Assembly: GCA_019246455.1 (NCBI GenBank)
Contig: JAFAQJ010000163.1
Span: 1-9,265, forward strand
DNA length: 9,265 nucleotides
Reading direction: 5' to 3'
Origin: Pseudolabrys sp.
GTDB taxonomy: Bacteria; Pseudomonadota; Alphaproteobacteria; Rhizobiales; Xanthobacteraceae
Shown: positions 1 through 6,170 of the stretch, piece after piece
How positions within the stretch are numbered: position 1 is the first letter of the stretch
How the letters are laid out: each line of letters opens with the position of its first letter
Translations under genes and position numbers: made by a program
The notes under the pieces: generated by a model
The model's input: the letters and a program-made list of their open reading frames with translations, nothing else
What the model was told of the DNA's origin: nothing
Database searches by the model: none

Positions 1-252
1 TTACTATGCGACGAGATCACCTCGGCGCTCGACCCCGAACTCGTCAACGAGGTGCTGCGCGTCGTCGAAGGACTGGCGAAAGAGGGCATGACGCTCATTC
101 TCGTCACCCACGAGATGCGGTTCGCCCGCGACGTCGGCACCAAGCTCGTCTTCATGCATCAGGGAAAGGTGCACGAGGAAGGGCCGCCCAAAGCTCTGTT
201 CGCTGCGCCAAAAACGCCCGAACTCACGCAGTTCATTTCCTCGATCGGCTAG
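1..252 (+). CDS. ABC transporter ATP-binding protein, polar amino acid (GlnQ/HisP) type, C-terminal end only
   Basis: This is the last 83 residues of an ABC ATPase whose start lies left of the window. Reading frame 1 from base 1 gives LLCDEITSALDPELVNEV, a Walker B stretch with the catalytic glutamate and the D-loop (SALD), then LILVTHEM with the switch histidine. The tail (GKVHEEGPP, then a short segment ending FISSIG) is typical of ATPases serving polar amino acid uptake systems, which lack the extra C-terminal TOBE domain seen in PotA-type proteins. CDEITSALDP, where many relatives have FDEPTSALDP, is a normal variant. The protein would energise an inner-membrane importer whose other parts are not visible here. 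The stop (250-252) is only 3 bases from the end of the convergent minus-strand gene, so this gene probably belongs to the neighbouring locus; a link to purine catabolism is possible but unsupported. The family is certain; the substrate is unknown. Confidence 0.93.
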   Translation, partial: LLCDEITSALDPELVNEVLRVVEGLAKEGMTLILVTHEMRFARDVGTKLVFMHQGKVHEEGPPKALFAAPKTPELTQFISSIG

Positions 253-255
253 GCG

Positions 256-669
256 CTACGCCGCTTCAATGCGGATAGTCTTGGCGCCGTCCCACAACAC
301 CGACTCGCACATCTCTGCGAGCTTATCGAGATTCGAGTCGATGGTGATGAAATGGTTGCCAGCCAGTTGTCCCATCTTGCTGGCGAAGCGCACGCCGCCA
401 TAGGCGAGCAAAATCTCGGTCTCGCTGATGCCGCCCGGATAGACGATCATCTGACCCGGCGCCGGATAGCTGGTGTGATTTTCATAAGAGAGACCGAAGT
501 CGTGCTCGCCAAGCGGGATCCACACCGCCTCACCGCTCCAGCGCACGTGGATCACCTTGTTCTCGTAAGGCAATAGCTTCTTGAACACGGCGACGGTCTT
601 CGGCGCCGCCGCGGCTTCAAAATGGCCGTCGAACTTGTATGAGCCGCAAACGATACGAACCTTATCCAT
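256..669 (-). CDS. DUF3830 family protein (cyclophilin-like fold)
   Basis: This 137-residue protein, full length for its family, matches DUF3830. Recognisable family segments are HVRWSGEAVWIPLG (41-54), NHTSYPAPGQMIVYPGG (64-80) and ISETEILLAYGGVRF (81-95). DUF3830 proteins are small beta-barrel proteins of the cyclophilin-like superfamily; no biochemical role is established to my knowledge. There is no signal peptide or membrane segment, so it should be cytoplasmic. The start ATG at 669-667 is supported by GAGGA (681-677) 7 bases upstream, which overlaps the stop of the preceding amidohydrolase gene; the genes are 10 bases apart and surely co-transcribed. From context I infer an accessory role in handling ureide, carbamoyl or hydantoin-like compounds, perhaps as a binding protein or isomerase. 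That is only guilt by association. It is the last gene of the minus-strand unit. Confidence 0.85.
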   Translation of the reverse strand: MDKVRIVCGSYKFDGHFEAAAAPKTVAVFKKLLPYENKVIHVRWSGEAVWIPLGEHDFGLSYENHTSYPAPGQMIVYPGGISETEILLAYGGVRFASKMGQLAGNHFITIDSNLDKLAEMCESVLWDGAKTIRIEAA

Positions 670-679
670 GGGTGTTTCC

Positions 680-1939
680 TCAAACCGTCAAGTGTCCCAG
701 CGTGTCGGAAAGAATACGCGCTGCAAAATCGGCGTCCGCAGCGGTGATGGTTTCGAGCGGCGAATGACTGACGCCGCCATTACCGCAGCGGACGAACAGC
801 ATGCCGATCTCGGTCAGCTTGTCGAACATGACGGCGTCGTGCCCTGCCCCGCTTTGCAGGCGATAAACCGGAAGACCGGTACGTTCGATGGAGGCTGCAA
901 ACGCGTCTTGTAATTTTGCCGAACACGGCACGGCAACCGCGTTAAGCAACTCATCCAACTCGATCTTCACGCCGCGGCGCTGCGCAATGCCCTTCATGTC
1001 GGCGAGAATATCCGCGACTGCGGCGTGGCGCAGCGAATCGGTGCCCGAGCGGATGTCGAGCGACAACTCGCAGCGGCCGGGAACCACGTTGGTCGCGCCG
1101 CCTGGCACGTTCAACCGCCCTACAGTGCCAACGAGGCCAGTTCGGCTGCAGCGCTGCTCGACGCACAAAATGATTTCGGCTGCCGCCACCGCCGCATCGT
1201 GCCGGTAAGGCATCGGCACGGTTCCCGCATGACCGGCCTCGCCCTCAATCGTCACAGCGAAGCGCGTATTGCCGGCGATGGCCGTCACGATACCGACTGG
1301 CAAATCAGACTCGAATAAGACAGGCCCTTGCTCGATGTGAAGCTCCAGGTAATAGGCGATGTCACTCTTCGCATAAGCGAGACCCGCGATGGCGTCCGGG
1401 TCGAAGCCGGACTCGCGCAGGGCCTCGCTCATGGAGACGCCCTTGGCATCGCGCCGCCCAAGAAATTCCGGATCGAAGCGACCGGCAATGGCGCTGCTGC
1501 CGAGATAGGAGGTGCCGAAGCGGACGCCCTCTTCTTCGGAAAACGCCATTACATCGATATGAAACGGAAACTCGCGGCCGGCGCGGGCGGCCTGTTCGAC
1601 CACCGCCAACGCCGACACTATACCGAGACGTCCGTCGTATTTTCCCGCATTGGTCACGGTGTCGTAATGCGACGCCAGAATGACCGTTTTCGCTAACGCA
1701 TTTTTCGATTTGTAGCGACCGATCACATTACCGACCGCGTCAATGTGGGTTTCGAGGCCAGCCTTCTTCATCAGGCTCGCCAGCGCATTCGCAACGGCTC
1801 GATGCGCTTGCGACAAATAAGTGCACGTCAAGCCGGACGGCGTTTCCGACCACTGGGCCAGGTAGTCGGACAGTTCCATGATGCGCCGGCCATACAAGTC
1901 TGCACTCGACTGTTTGCGCTCGATACCGGCGGCGGTCAT
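680..1939 (-). CDS. allC: M20-family amidohydrolase, probable allantoate amidohydrolase (AllC/HyuC family)
   Basis: This 419-residue metal-dependent amidohydrolase of the M20/AllC-HyuC family is close to the usual ~410 residues. In the allantoate reaction it releases ammonia and CO2 and leaves ureidoglycine. The binuclear metal site is complete: H91 (ASHYDTV), D102 (KYDGRLG, bridging), E136/E137 (SEEEGVRF, base and ligand), H201 (LELHIEQGP) and H392 (GVSHSPLE). Dimerisation-domain residues of the family are also present: GEAGHAGTVPM with H237, NVVPG with N284 and LDIRS with R297. ATG 1939-1937 is preferred because AAGGTGG (1950-1944) sits 4 bases upstream and it overlaps the regulator's stop as ATGA, implying translational coupling. 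Sequence alone does not exclude an N-carbamoyl-amino-acid hydrolase or ureidoglycolate amidohydrolase in this superfamily. The allantoinase, decarboxylase and HIUase across the divergent promoter make allantoate the best guess. No signal peptide: cytoplasmic. Confidence 0.85.
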   Translation of the reverse strand: MTAAGIERKQSSADLYGRRIMELSDYLAQWSETPSGLTCTYLSQAHRAVANALASLMKKAGLETHIDAVGNVIGRYKSKNALAKTVILASHYDTVTNAGKYDGRLGIVSALAVVEQAARAGREFPFHIDVMAFSEEEGVRFGTSYLGSSAIAGRFDPEFLGRRDAKGVSMSEALRESGFDPDAIAGLAYAKSDIAYYLELHIEQGPVLFESDLPVGIVTAIAGNTRFAVTIEGEAGHAGTVPMPYRHDAAVAAAEIILCVEQRCSRTGLVGTVGRLNVPGGATNVVPGRCELSLDIRSGTDSLRHAAVADILADMKGIAQRRGVKIELDELLNAVAVPCSAKLQDAFAASIERTGLPVYRLQSGAGHDAVMFDKLTEIGMLFVRCGNGGVSHSPLETITAADADFAARILSDTLGHLTV

Positions 1940-2661
1940 GCGGCCACCTTAGCGCGCGTGCGCGGCAGCGACAGCGCCGCCTCAAGATCGACCTGCACAC
2001 CGATCGTCGGCAGCCTGGCAAGATCGCGCTCGACGTGGATGAGGTGCTCGTCCATCAACCTGACCGCCTTTTTCGCATCACGCTTACGCAGCGCGTCTAG
2101 CACCGCCGCGTGTTCGTCGGTCGAACAAATCACCGAGCGGTTCGATTGAAACAGCAATGTCACCAGCGACGAACGTGACACCAGCCCGGTAAGAATTTGG
2201 GTTAGAACCTCATTATCGGCGAACTCGGCAATCCTGACATGAAACATGCCGAGCAACCGGTTGCGAAGCGGCACGTTTCCCGCCTCAATCGCTCGACGTT
2301 CCGCCGCGAGATGCGCTTCAAGTTTCTCGAAATGTTCAGACGTCGCCTTTTCCGCGAAACGTTCGACGATTTCACGCTCCACCACACGGCGCGCGTCGAA
2401 CACTTGCTGTGCCTCACGCGGGCTCGGCCGCGTAATGAACGCACCGCGACGCGGCAGCAACGTTACCAGGCGATTTTGGGCTAGACGGTTGAGCGCCTGC
2501 CGCACCTTCGTTCGTGACACGCCGAAAATCTTGCATAGCTTTTCCTCCGCGAGCTTCGCGCCGAGCGGCAAGCGCTGTTCCAGCACGGCCTCCGTGATCC
2601 GGTGAACGATCACTTCGGTCGATATCGCAGCACTGGATGGCTTACGGCGTCTGCGGGGCAT
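1936..2661 (-). CDS. GntR-family transcriptional regulator, FCD subfamily
   Basis: This 241-residue DNA-binding regulator has an N-terminal GntR winged helix (about 14-78; LAEEKLCKIFGVSRTKVRQAL is the helix-turn-helix region, and LLPRRGAFI is the wing). It is followed by an all-helical FCD effector domain (about 84-215). FCD features seen are FDARRVVEREIVE (88-100, with D89, R92 and E95), H141 (GMFHVRIAE), H184 (STDEHAAVLDAL) and H206 (MDEHLIHVER), consistent with the usual metal/ligand-binding histidines. I place the start at ATG 2661-2659, giving the basic N-terminus MPRRRRKPSS. AGGA lies 3 bases upstream, which is close. Upstream in-frame ATGs as far as 2709 would run coding sequence through the operator-like repeat and look less likely. 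It probably senses a ureide or purine intermediate, represses itself and the divergent operon through the repeats at 2673-2685 and 2762-2774, and is co-transcribed with the amidohydrolase (ATGA overlap). The ligand is not known. Confidence 0.92.
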   Translation of the reverse strand: MPRRRRKPSSAAISTEVIVHRITEAVLEQRLPLGAKLAEEKLCKIFGVSRTKVRQALNRLAQNRLVTLLPRRGAFITRPSPREAQQVFDARRVVEREIVERFAEKATSEHFEKLEAHLAAERRAIEAGNVPLRNRLLGMFHVRIAEFADNEVLTQILTGLVSRSSLVTLLFQSNRSVICSTDEHAAVLDALRKRDAKKAVRLMDEHLIHVERDLARLPTIGVQVDLEAALSLPRTRAKVAA

Positions 2662-2672
2662 CGGTCCTAAGC

Positions 2673-2685
2673 GTATACAAGATTT
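2673..2685 (-). promoter_or_regulatory. operator-like site, left copy (GTATACAAGATTT on +)
   Basis: Read on the minus strand this is AAATCTTGTATAC, ending 11 bases upstream of the regulator's start codon. It is the exact inverted copy of 2762-2774. Its core TTGTATAC fits the GT-N-AC type of dyad bound by GntR/FCD regulators (established for the family). That this regulator binds here is inference. The position, almost on the start codon, suggests autorepression. Confidence 0.65.
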
Positions 2686-2689
2686 TCTG

Positions 2690-2718
2690 GACGTCATGCG
2701 ATACGTCACATGACGTCA
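2690..2718. repeat. ACGTCA triple repeat with 9-bp inverted arms
   Basis: ACGTCA occurs three times on the + strand, at 2691-2696, 2703-2708 and 2713-2718 (start-to-start steps of 12 and 10 bases, near one helical turn). The outer copies also form a perfect dyad: GACGTCATG (2690-2698) and CATGACGTC (2709-2717) with 10 bases between. The last copy lies in the 8-base palindrome TGACGTCA. The cluster lies between the two GTATAC sites and may bind a second regulator; no known binding protein is assigned. Confidence 0.45.
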
Positions 2719-2761
2719 AATCGGGCAATAAATGCTCGCTTTTTGCGCTATTGCGCCGCGC

Positions 2762-2774
2762 AAATCTTGTATAC
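2762..2774 (+). promoter_or_regulatory. operator-like site, right copy (AAATCTTGTATAC)
   Basis: This is a perfect 13-base match, in opposite orientation, to the site at 2673-2685. The GTATAC cores are 96 bases apart centre to centre, close to nine helical turns. It ends 59 bases before the uraH start codon, a plausible place for control of the + strand operon. One factor bound to both copies could control both promoters, separately or through a loop. Confidence 0.65.
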
Positions 2775-2833
2775 AGTTTTGGTCGTTGTGGGGCGCGTGA
2801 TGTCGCGACACTTGAGTACGAGGACTTCGTAGC

Positions 2834-3187
2834 ATGGGCCGTCTTTCGACCCATGTTCTCGACACCGCGATCGGCCGCCCTGCGGCCTCGGTCAAAATCG
2901 AACTTTTCGGCTTAAAGGGCGACGCGTGGTCACCTATTAAGTCCAACGCGACCAACGCCGACGGCCGCACCGACAAACCGTTGCTCGAAGGCGCGGACCT
3001 GAAAGCCGGGCGCTACCGGATCGAATTTCATATCGGCGACTACTTCCGCAAGTCTGGCGCCGCTCTGTCCGACCCACCGTTTCTCGACGTCGTCCCGATC
3101 CAGATCGGAATCGCCGATCCCACCCTGCACTACCACGTGCCGCTTCTGTGCACGCCGTGGGGCTACACCACGTATCGCGGGAGTTGA
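2834..3187 (+). CDS. uraH: 5-hydroxyisourate hydrolase (transthyretin-like)
   Basis: This 117-residue HIUase of the transthyretin-related family hydrolyses 5-hydroxyisourate, the product of urate oxidase, to OHCU. It acts in the cytoplasm as a homotetramer (family knowledge); no signal peptide is seen. The hallmarks are intact: LSTHVLD near the N-terminus (H7), NADGRT (R45), FHIGDYF, HYHVPLL (H99 and H101) and the C-terminal signature YRGS (114-117). These match the catalytic His/Arg/His set and the terminal tetrapeptide that distinguish HIUase from the hormone-binding transthyretins. ATG 2834 is supported by GAGGA at 2820-2824. It is the first gene of the + strand operon and ends 3 bases before the ABC ATPase gene. 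A second, degenerate copy of this domain is fused to the decarboxylase at the operon's end, so this copy is probably the working enzyme. Confidence 0.96.
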   Translation: MGRLSTHVLDTAIGRPAASVKIELFGLKGDAWSPIKSNATNADGRTDKPLLEGADLKAGRYRIEFHIGDYFRKSGAALSDPPFLDVVPIQIGIADPTLHYHVPLLCTPWGYTTYRGS

Positions 3188-3190
3188 TCG

Positions 3191-4264
3191 ATGGCGCTCC
3201 GTGGTCATCGACTTCAGCTCGACAACATCACGCAGCGCTTCAACGACTACGTTGCCGTCAGCGACATCAACCTCGATGTCGCCGGTGGGGAGATGGTGGC
3301 CCTGCTCGGCCCCTCAGGCTGTGGGAAATCGACACTGCTCCGCATCGTTTCGGGCTTTATCCGGCAGACGGAAGGCAGTGTCCTGTTCGACGGCCAACCG
3401 GTCGATCATTTGTCACCGAGCCAGCGGGGCGTCGGCATCGTATTCCAGAACTACGCGCTGTTTCCGCACATGACCGTGGCTGACAACGTCGCCTACGGTT
3501 TGCAGGCTCACAAGTGGCCAGCGGAAAAAATCAAACCGCGCGTCGCCGAAATGTTGGCGCTCGTCCACATGACAGAGTTTGCCGAGCGCAAACCGCGGCA
3601 ATTATCGGGTGGTCAGCAACAGCGCATTGCGCTGGCACGCTGTCTCGCGATCGATCCGAAAGTGCTGCTGCTCGACGAGCCATTTGGCGCACTCGACAAG
3701 AATTTGCGGCTCGACATGCAGATCGAGGTCAAGCGGCTGGTGCGCGAAGCCGGCGTCACCACCATTCTGGTGACGCACGATCAGGAAGAGGCGCTCTCGA
3801 TGGCTGACCGGATCGCGGTAATGTCCCGCGGGCGAATCGAGCAGGTGTCGCCGCCGACCGAAATCTACGACAAGCCGCAGACTTTGTTCGTCAACCAGTT
3901 TGTCGGCACAACCAATGCGATTCCCGGCGAATATTTCTGCGTCGGTAACAAGGCCAAGGTGACATTCGCCGGCGGCTCGTCGCTCGATGTGCCAAAGACG
4001 CCTGGCTACATCGATTCCAGCAAGGTCGTCGTCTCGATCCGGCCGGAGCAGTTGCACGTCGTGCCATCCGCCGGATTGGTGGGCACGGTCAAGGCCGTGA
4101 TGCCACTCGGCTCGCACGTCGTCTACGACATCGAGGTGCCGGCCGGCGTGTCGCTGAAAGTCAGCGAACCGCGCGAAGGCCGGGTTGCCATGCGCCGCAC
4201 CGGCGAGACCGTCCATGTCGCGCCGACGTCGCCGGACGCCTGCCATGTCTTTCCCGCCTCGTGA
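3191..4264 (+). CDS. ABC transporter ATP-binding protein, PotA-like (spermidine/putrescine-type family)
   Basis: This 357-residue cytoplasmic ATPase powers the importer encoded by the next three genes. The motifs are complete: Walker A GPSGCGKST (40-48), Q-loop Q86 (VFQNYALFPH), signature LSGGQ (138-142), Walker B VLLLDEP with E163, D-loop ALD and switch H196 (VTHDQEEA). After about residue 240 there is a TOBE-type C-terminal domain (SIRPEQLHVV, then beta-rich sequence ending HVFPAS), as in PotA, FbpC and UgpC proteins. The start is supported by GGGAG (3179-3183) 7 bases upstream, overlapping the uraH stop. PotA-type similarity defines the subfamily, not the substrate: within a uric acid catabolic operon, a ureide or related heterocycle is at least as likely as a polyamine. 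Confidence 0.95.
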   Translation: MALRGHRLQLDNITQRFNDYVAVSDINLDVAGGEMVALLGPSGCGKSTLLRIVSGFIRQTEGSVLFDGQPVDHLSPSQRGVGIVFQNYALFPHMTVADNVAYGLQAHKWPAEKIKPRVAEMLALVHMTEFAERKPRQLSGGQQQRIALARCLAIDPKVLLLDEPFGALDKNLRLDMQIEVKRLVREAGVTTILVTHDQEEALSMADRIAVMSRGRIEQVSPPTEIYDKPQTLFVNQFVGTTNAIPGEYFCVGNKAKVTFAGGSSLDVPKTPGYIDSSKVVVSIRPEQLHVVPSAGLVGTVKAVMPLGSHVVYDIEVPAGVSLKVSEPREGRVAMRRTGETVHVAPTSPDACHVFPAS

Positions 4265-4270
4265 TCAAAC

Positions 4271-4275
4271 AGGAG
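4271..4275 (+). promoter_or_regulatory. ribosome binding site of the solute-binding protein gene (AGGAG)
   Basis: AGGAG lies 6 bases before ATG 4282-4284. It decides the start: an in-frame GTG at 4261, inside the upstream stop region, would place this motif within coding sequence and put seven extra residues before the Tat-like signal. Confidence 0.8.
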
Positions 4276-4281
4276 AATGCC

Positions 4282-5331
4282 ATGAACCGTCCCATCAACC
4301 GACGCCACGTGCTGACAGGCACCGCCGCGCTCGCCACCGGCGTGGCGATGCCTTCGATACTGCGCGGGCAATCCGCCACCCTCGTTGCCGCGACCTTCCC
4401 CGGCACCTGGAACGAAGCCGACAGCAAGGTGGTCGGTCCCGCGTTCAAGGCGGCGACCGGCGCGTCTGTCACGCAGTCGATCGTGCTCGGCACCGACCAG
4501 GTCGCGCGCCTGACCGCAGCGAAAGGCAACAAGCCGCCCTTTGACGTCGCGTTCTTCGATACGCCGCAAGTGCTCGACGCCGCGAAGGAAGGCTTGATCG
4601 TCGAATATCCGGCGGCGCGGTCGCCCAACTTCGGTACGCTGCTGCCGAAATTCCAGGATAAGTGGGGCCCGAAGATCACCATGCAAGTGATCGGCATCGG
4701 CTACAACCCGAAAAAGATCGCGACCGCGCCGAAAAGCTGGGACGATCTATACGACCCGAAATACAAGGGTCGCGTTGGCCTCACCGCCCTAAACTCGCAA
4801 CTCGGCATCGCCTTCCTTGCCGAACTGAACCGCATCAAGGGCGGCACCGAGGACAATTTCGATCCGGCCTTCAAGGCGCTGAAAGAATTACTGCCGAACG
4901 TCGGCGCAATCGGCGCCAATCTTGGCGCGTTCGCCACGCTCTGGCAGCAAGAACAGATCGACATCGCGCCCTACAACTTCAACTTCGTGCAGACGTTGAA
5001 GGCCAAGGACGTGCCGGTCGAATTCGCCATTCCGGCGAGCGGCGCTGCTGGCTGGGAGACGAGCCTCCATCTCGTCGCCAACGCAGCCGAGCCGGACCTC
5101 GCGGTCAAATATATCGACATGCATCTCGACCCGGCGATCCAGTCGCAATTGCTCAAGCCGCCCTATGACGTCATCCCGACGTCGTCGAAGGTCGAGCTGG
5201 CTGGCGCAATCACGACGTCGCTCGCCAAGACCAAAGACGATCTCAGCAAGGTACGCGGTTTCGACTGGGCCAAGCTCAACCCGCAGCGCGGTGCACTGAT
5301 CGAGCGCTTCAACCGCGAGATCAAGGTCTGA
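4282..5331 (+). CDS. ABC transporter periplasmic solute-binding protein, PotD-like, with Tat-type signal
   Basis: This 349-residue binding protein should capture the importer's substrate in the periplasm. The N-terminus MNRPINRRHVLTGTAALATG has paired arginines (7-8) followed by a short hydrophobic stretch, and the likely mature start is shortly after ILRGQSA (near 31). This is a twin-arginine-like signal, which implies export of the folded protein. The mature part begins LVAATFPGTWNEADS and contains PPFDVAFFDTP, PKSWDDLYDPKYKGRVG and VIGIGYNPKKI. These are characteristic of the SBP_bac_8/PotD-like class-D binding proteins common in alphaproteobacteria. The ATPase stop is 17 bases upstream and the first permease starts 2 bases downstream. 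The substrate cannot be read from the sequence; the position between HIUase and allantoinase suggests a purine breakdown product (inference). Confidence 0.93.
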   Translation: MNRPINRRHVLTGTAALATGVAMPSILRGQSATLVAATFPGTWNEADSKVVGPAFKAATGASVTQSIVLGTDQVARLTAAKGNKPPFDVAFFDTPQVLDAAKEGLIVEYPAARSPNFGTLLPKFQDKWGPKITMQVIGIGYNPKKIATAPKSWDDLYDPKYKGRVGLTALNSQLGIAFLAELNRIKGGTEDNFDPAFKALKELLPNVGAIGANLGAFATLWQQEQIDIAPYNFNFVQTLKAKDVPVEFAIPASGAAGWETSLHLVANAAEPDLAVKYIDMHLDPAIQSQLLKPPYDVIPTSSKVELAGAITTSLAKTKDDLSKVRGFDWAKLNPQRGALIERFNREIKV

Positions 5332-5333
5332 CG

Positions 5334-6170
5334 ATGAAGGCCGCGGGCGACTCACCCCTGGTGCTGCCGCTCGCCGCCCTTTTCGTCGCGTTTTTCGTGG
5401 CGCCGCTCTGCGTGCTGATCGCGCTGTCGCTGGCAGGCGAAACCGCAATGCGAACGTTGACATTCAAGAACTACCTGACGTTCTTCTCCGACCCTTACCA
5501 CTACTCGATCCTTTGGCAGACGCTGCTGCTCGGCGTGAAGGCGACGCTGGTTTGCCTCGCCTTCGGCTATCCGATCGCGTGGTTCTGCGTGCGCTCCGGC
5601 GCGCGGCTGCAAAGCATTATCGTCTTCCTTGTCATCATGCCGATCCTCACCAGCGTGGTGGTACGCACCTTCGCGTGGATCGTCATCCTCGGCCGTCAGG
5701 GCGTCATCAACCAGATCTGGATGGGTCTCGGCGCGAACGAGCCGCTCAAGCTGCTCTACACCGAAACCGGCGTCATCATGGTGCTGGCCCAGGTGCAGAT
5801 GCCGCTGATGGTGCTGCCGATCCTTACCGTGATGTCGAAGATCGACCAGAACCTGTCGGATGCCTCACGCGTGCTCGGCGCCGGCGAATGGCGCACGCTG
5901 TGGAAGGTGACGATCCCGTTGTCGCTAACCGGTGTGCTGGCCGGCTGCATCCTCACTTATACGGCGTGCATCACAGCGTTCGTGACGCAAACTTTGATCG
6001 GCGGCGCGCGGCTTATCTACATGCCGCTTCATATTTACCAACAGGCCGTTGGCGCGAATAACTGGCCGTTCGCGGCGGCGATCTCGGTGATCTTCATGAT
6101 CGCCGTGCTCGTCATCGTCGGCATCCTTGGCGCATTGGGACGGCGGAGCGAGACCTATGCCCGCGCCTAA
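5334..6170 (+). CDS. ABC transporter permease, PotB-like
   Basis: This 278-residue inner-membrane permease has about six hydrophobic segments: roughly 10-33, 61-85, 94-119, 146-167, 197-223 and 246-268. The conserved cytoplasmic EAA loop, which docks on the ATPase, is at 176-196 (DASRVLGAGEWRTLWKVTIPL). TFKNYLTFF before the second segment is typical of PotB-type permeases. AAGG at 5323-5326 lies 7 bases before the ATG, and the start is 2 bases after the binding protein stop. The end overlaps the next permease gene by 14 bases, indicating translational coupling of the two subunits, which should form the heterodimeric channel. Confidence 0.94.
   Translation: MKAAGDSPLVLPLAALFVAFFVAPLCVLIALSLAGETAMRTLTFKNYLTFFSDPYHYSILWQTLLLGVKATLVCLAFGYPIAWFCVRSGARLQSIIVFLVIMPILTSVVVRTFAWIVILGRQGVINQIWMGLGANEPLKLLYTETGVIMVLAQVQMPLMVLPILTVMSKIDQNLSDASRVLGAGEWRTLWKVTIPLSLTGVLAGCILTYTACITAFVTQTLIGGARLIYMPLHIYQQAVGANNWPFAAAISVIFMIAVLVIVGILGALGRRSETYARA

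Larger units (their letters stand above)
2662..2833. promoter_or_regulatory. divergent regulatory region between the GntR unit and the uraH operon
   Basis: These 172 non-coding bases separate the two divergent transcription units and must hold both promoters. The stretch is more A/T-rich than the flanking genes and contains several symmetric elements, listed separately: a 13-bp inverted repeat (2673-2685 with 2762-2774), an ACGTCA cluster (2690-2718) and TTTGCGC/GCGCAAA arms (2742-2748 with 2758-2764). I could not assign convincing sigma-70 -35/-10 pairs with normal spacing on either strand. The TATAC core of each 13-bp copy could double as part of a -10 element, which would suit repression by occlusion. 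Confidence 0.8.

Noticed and set aside
2662..2709. Longer regulator starting at 2709 (16 extra residues).
   Set aside because: It would code through the operator-like repeat and part of the ACGTCA dyad. The 2661 start gives a typical basic N-terminus and has AGGA just upstream.
2742..2764. TTTGCGC/GCGCAAA inverted arms with a 9-base spacer, plus TTGCGC twice in tandem.
   Set aside because: Short, G/C-simple and partly overlapping the right operator-like copy; could be chance, so not called as a separate site.
3602..4246. Long minus-strand open frames opposite the ATPase, binding protein and other genes.
   Set aside because: They are shadows of high-G+C coding sequence, with no recognisable domains and arginine/histidine-rich translations.
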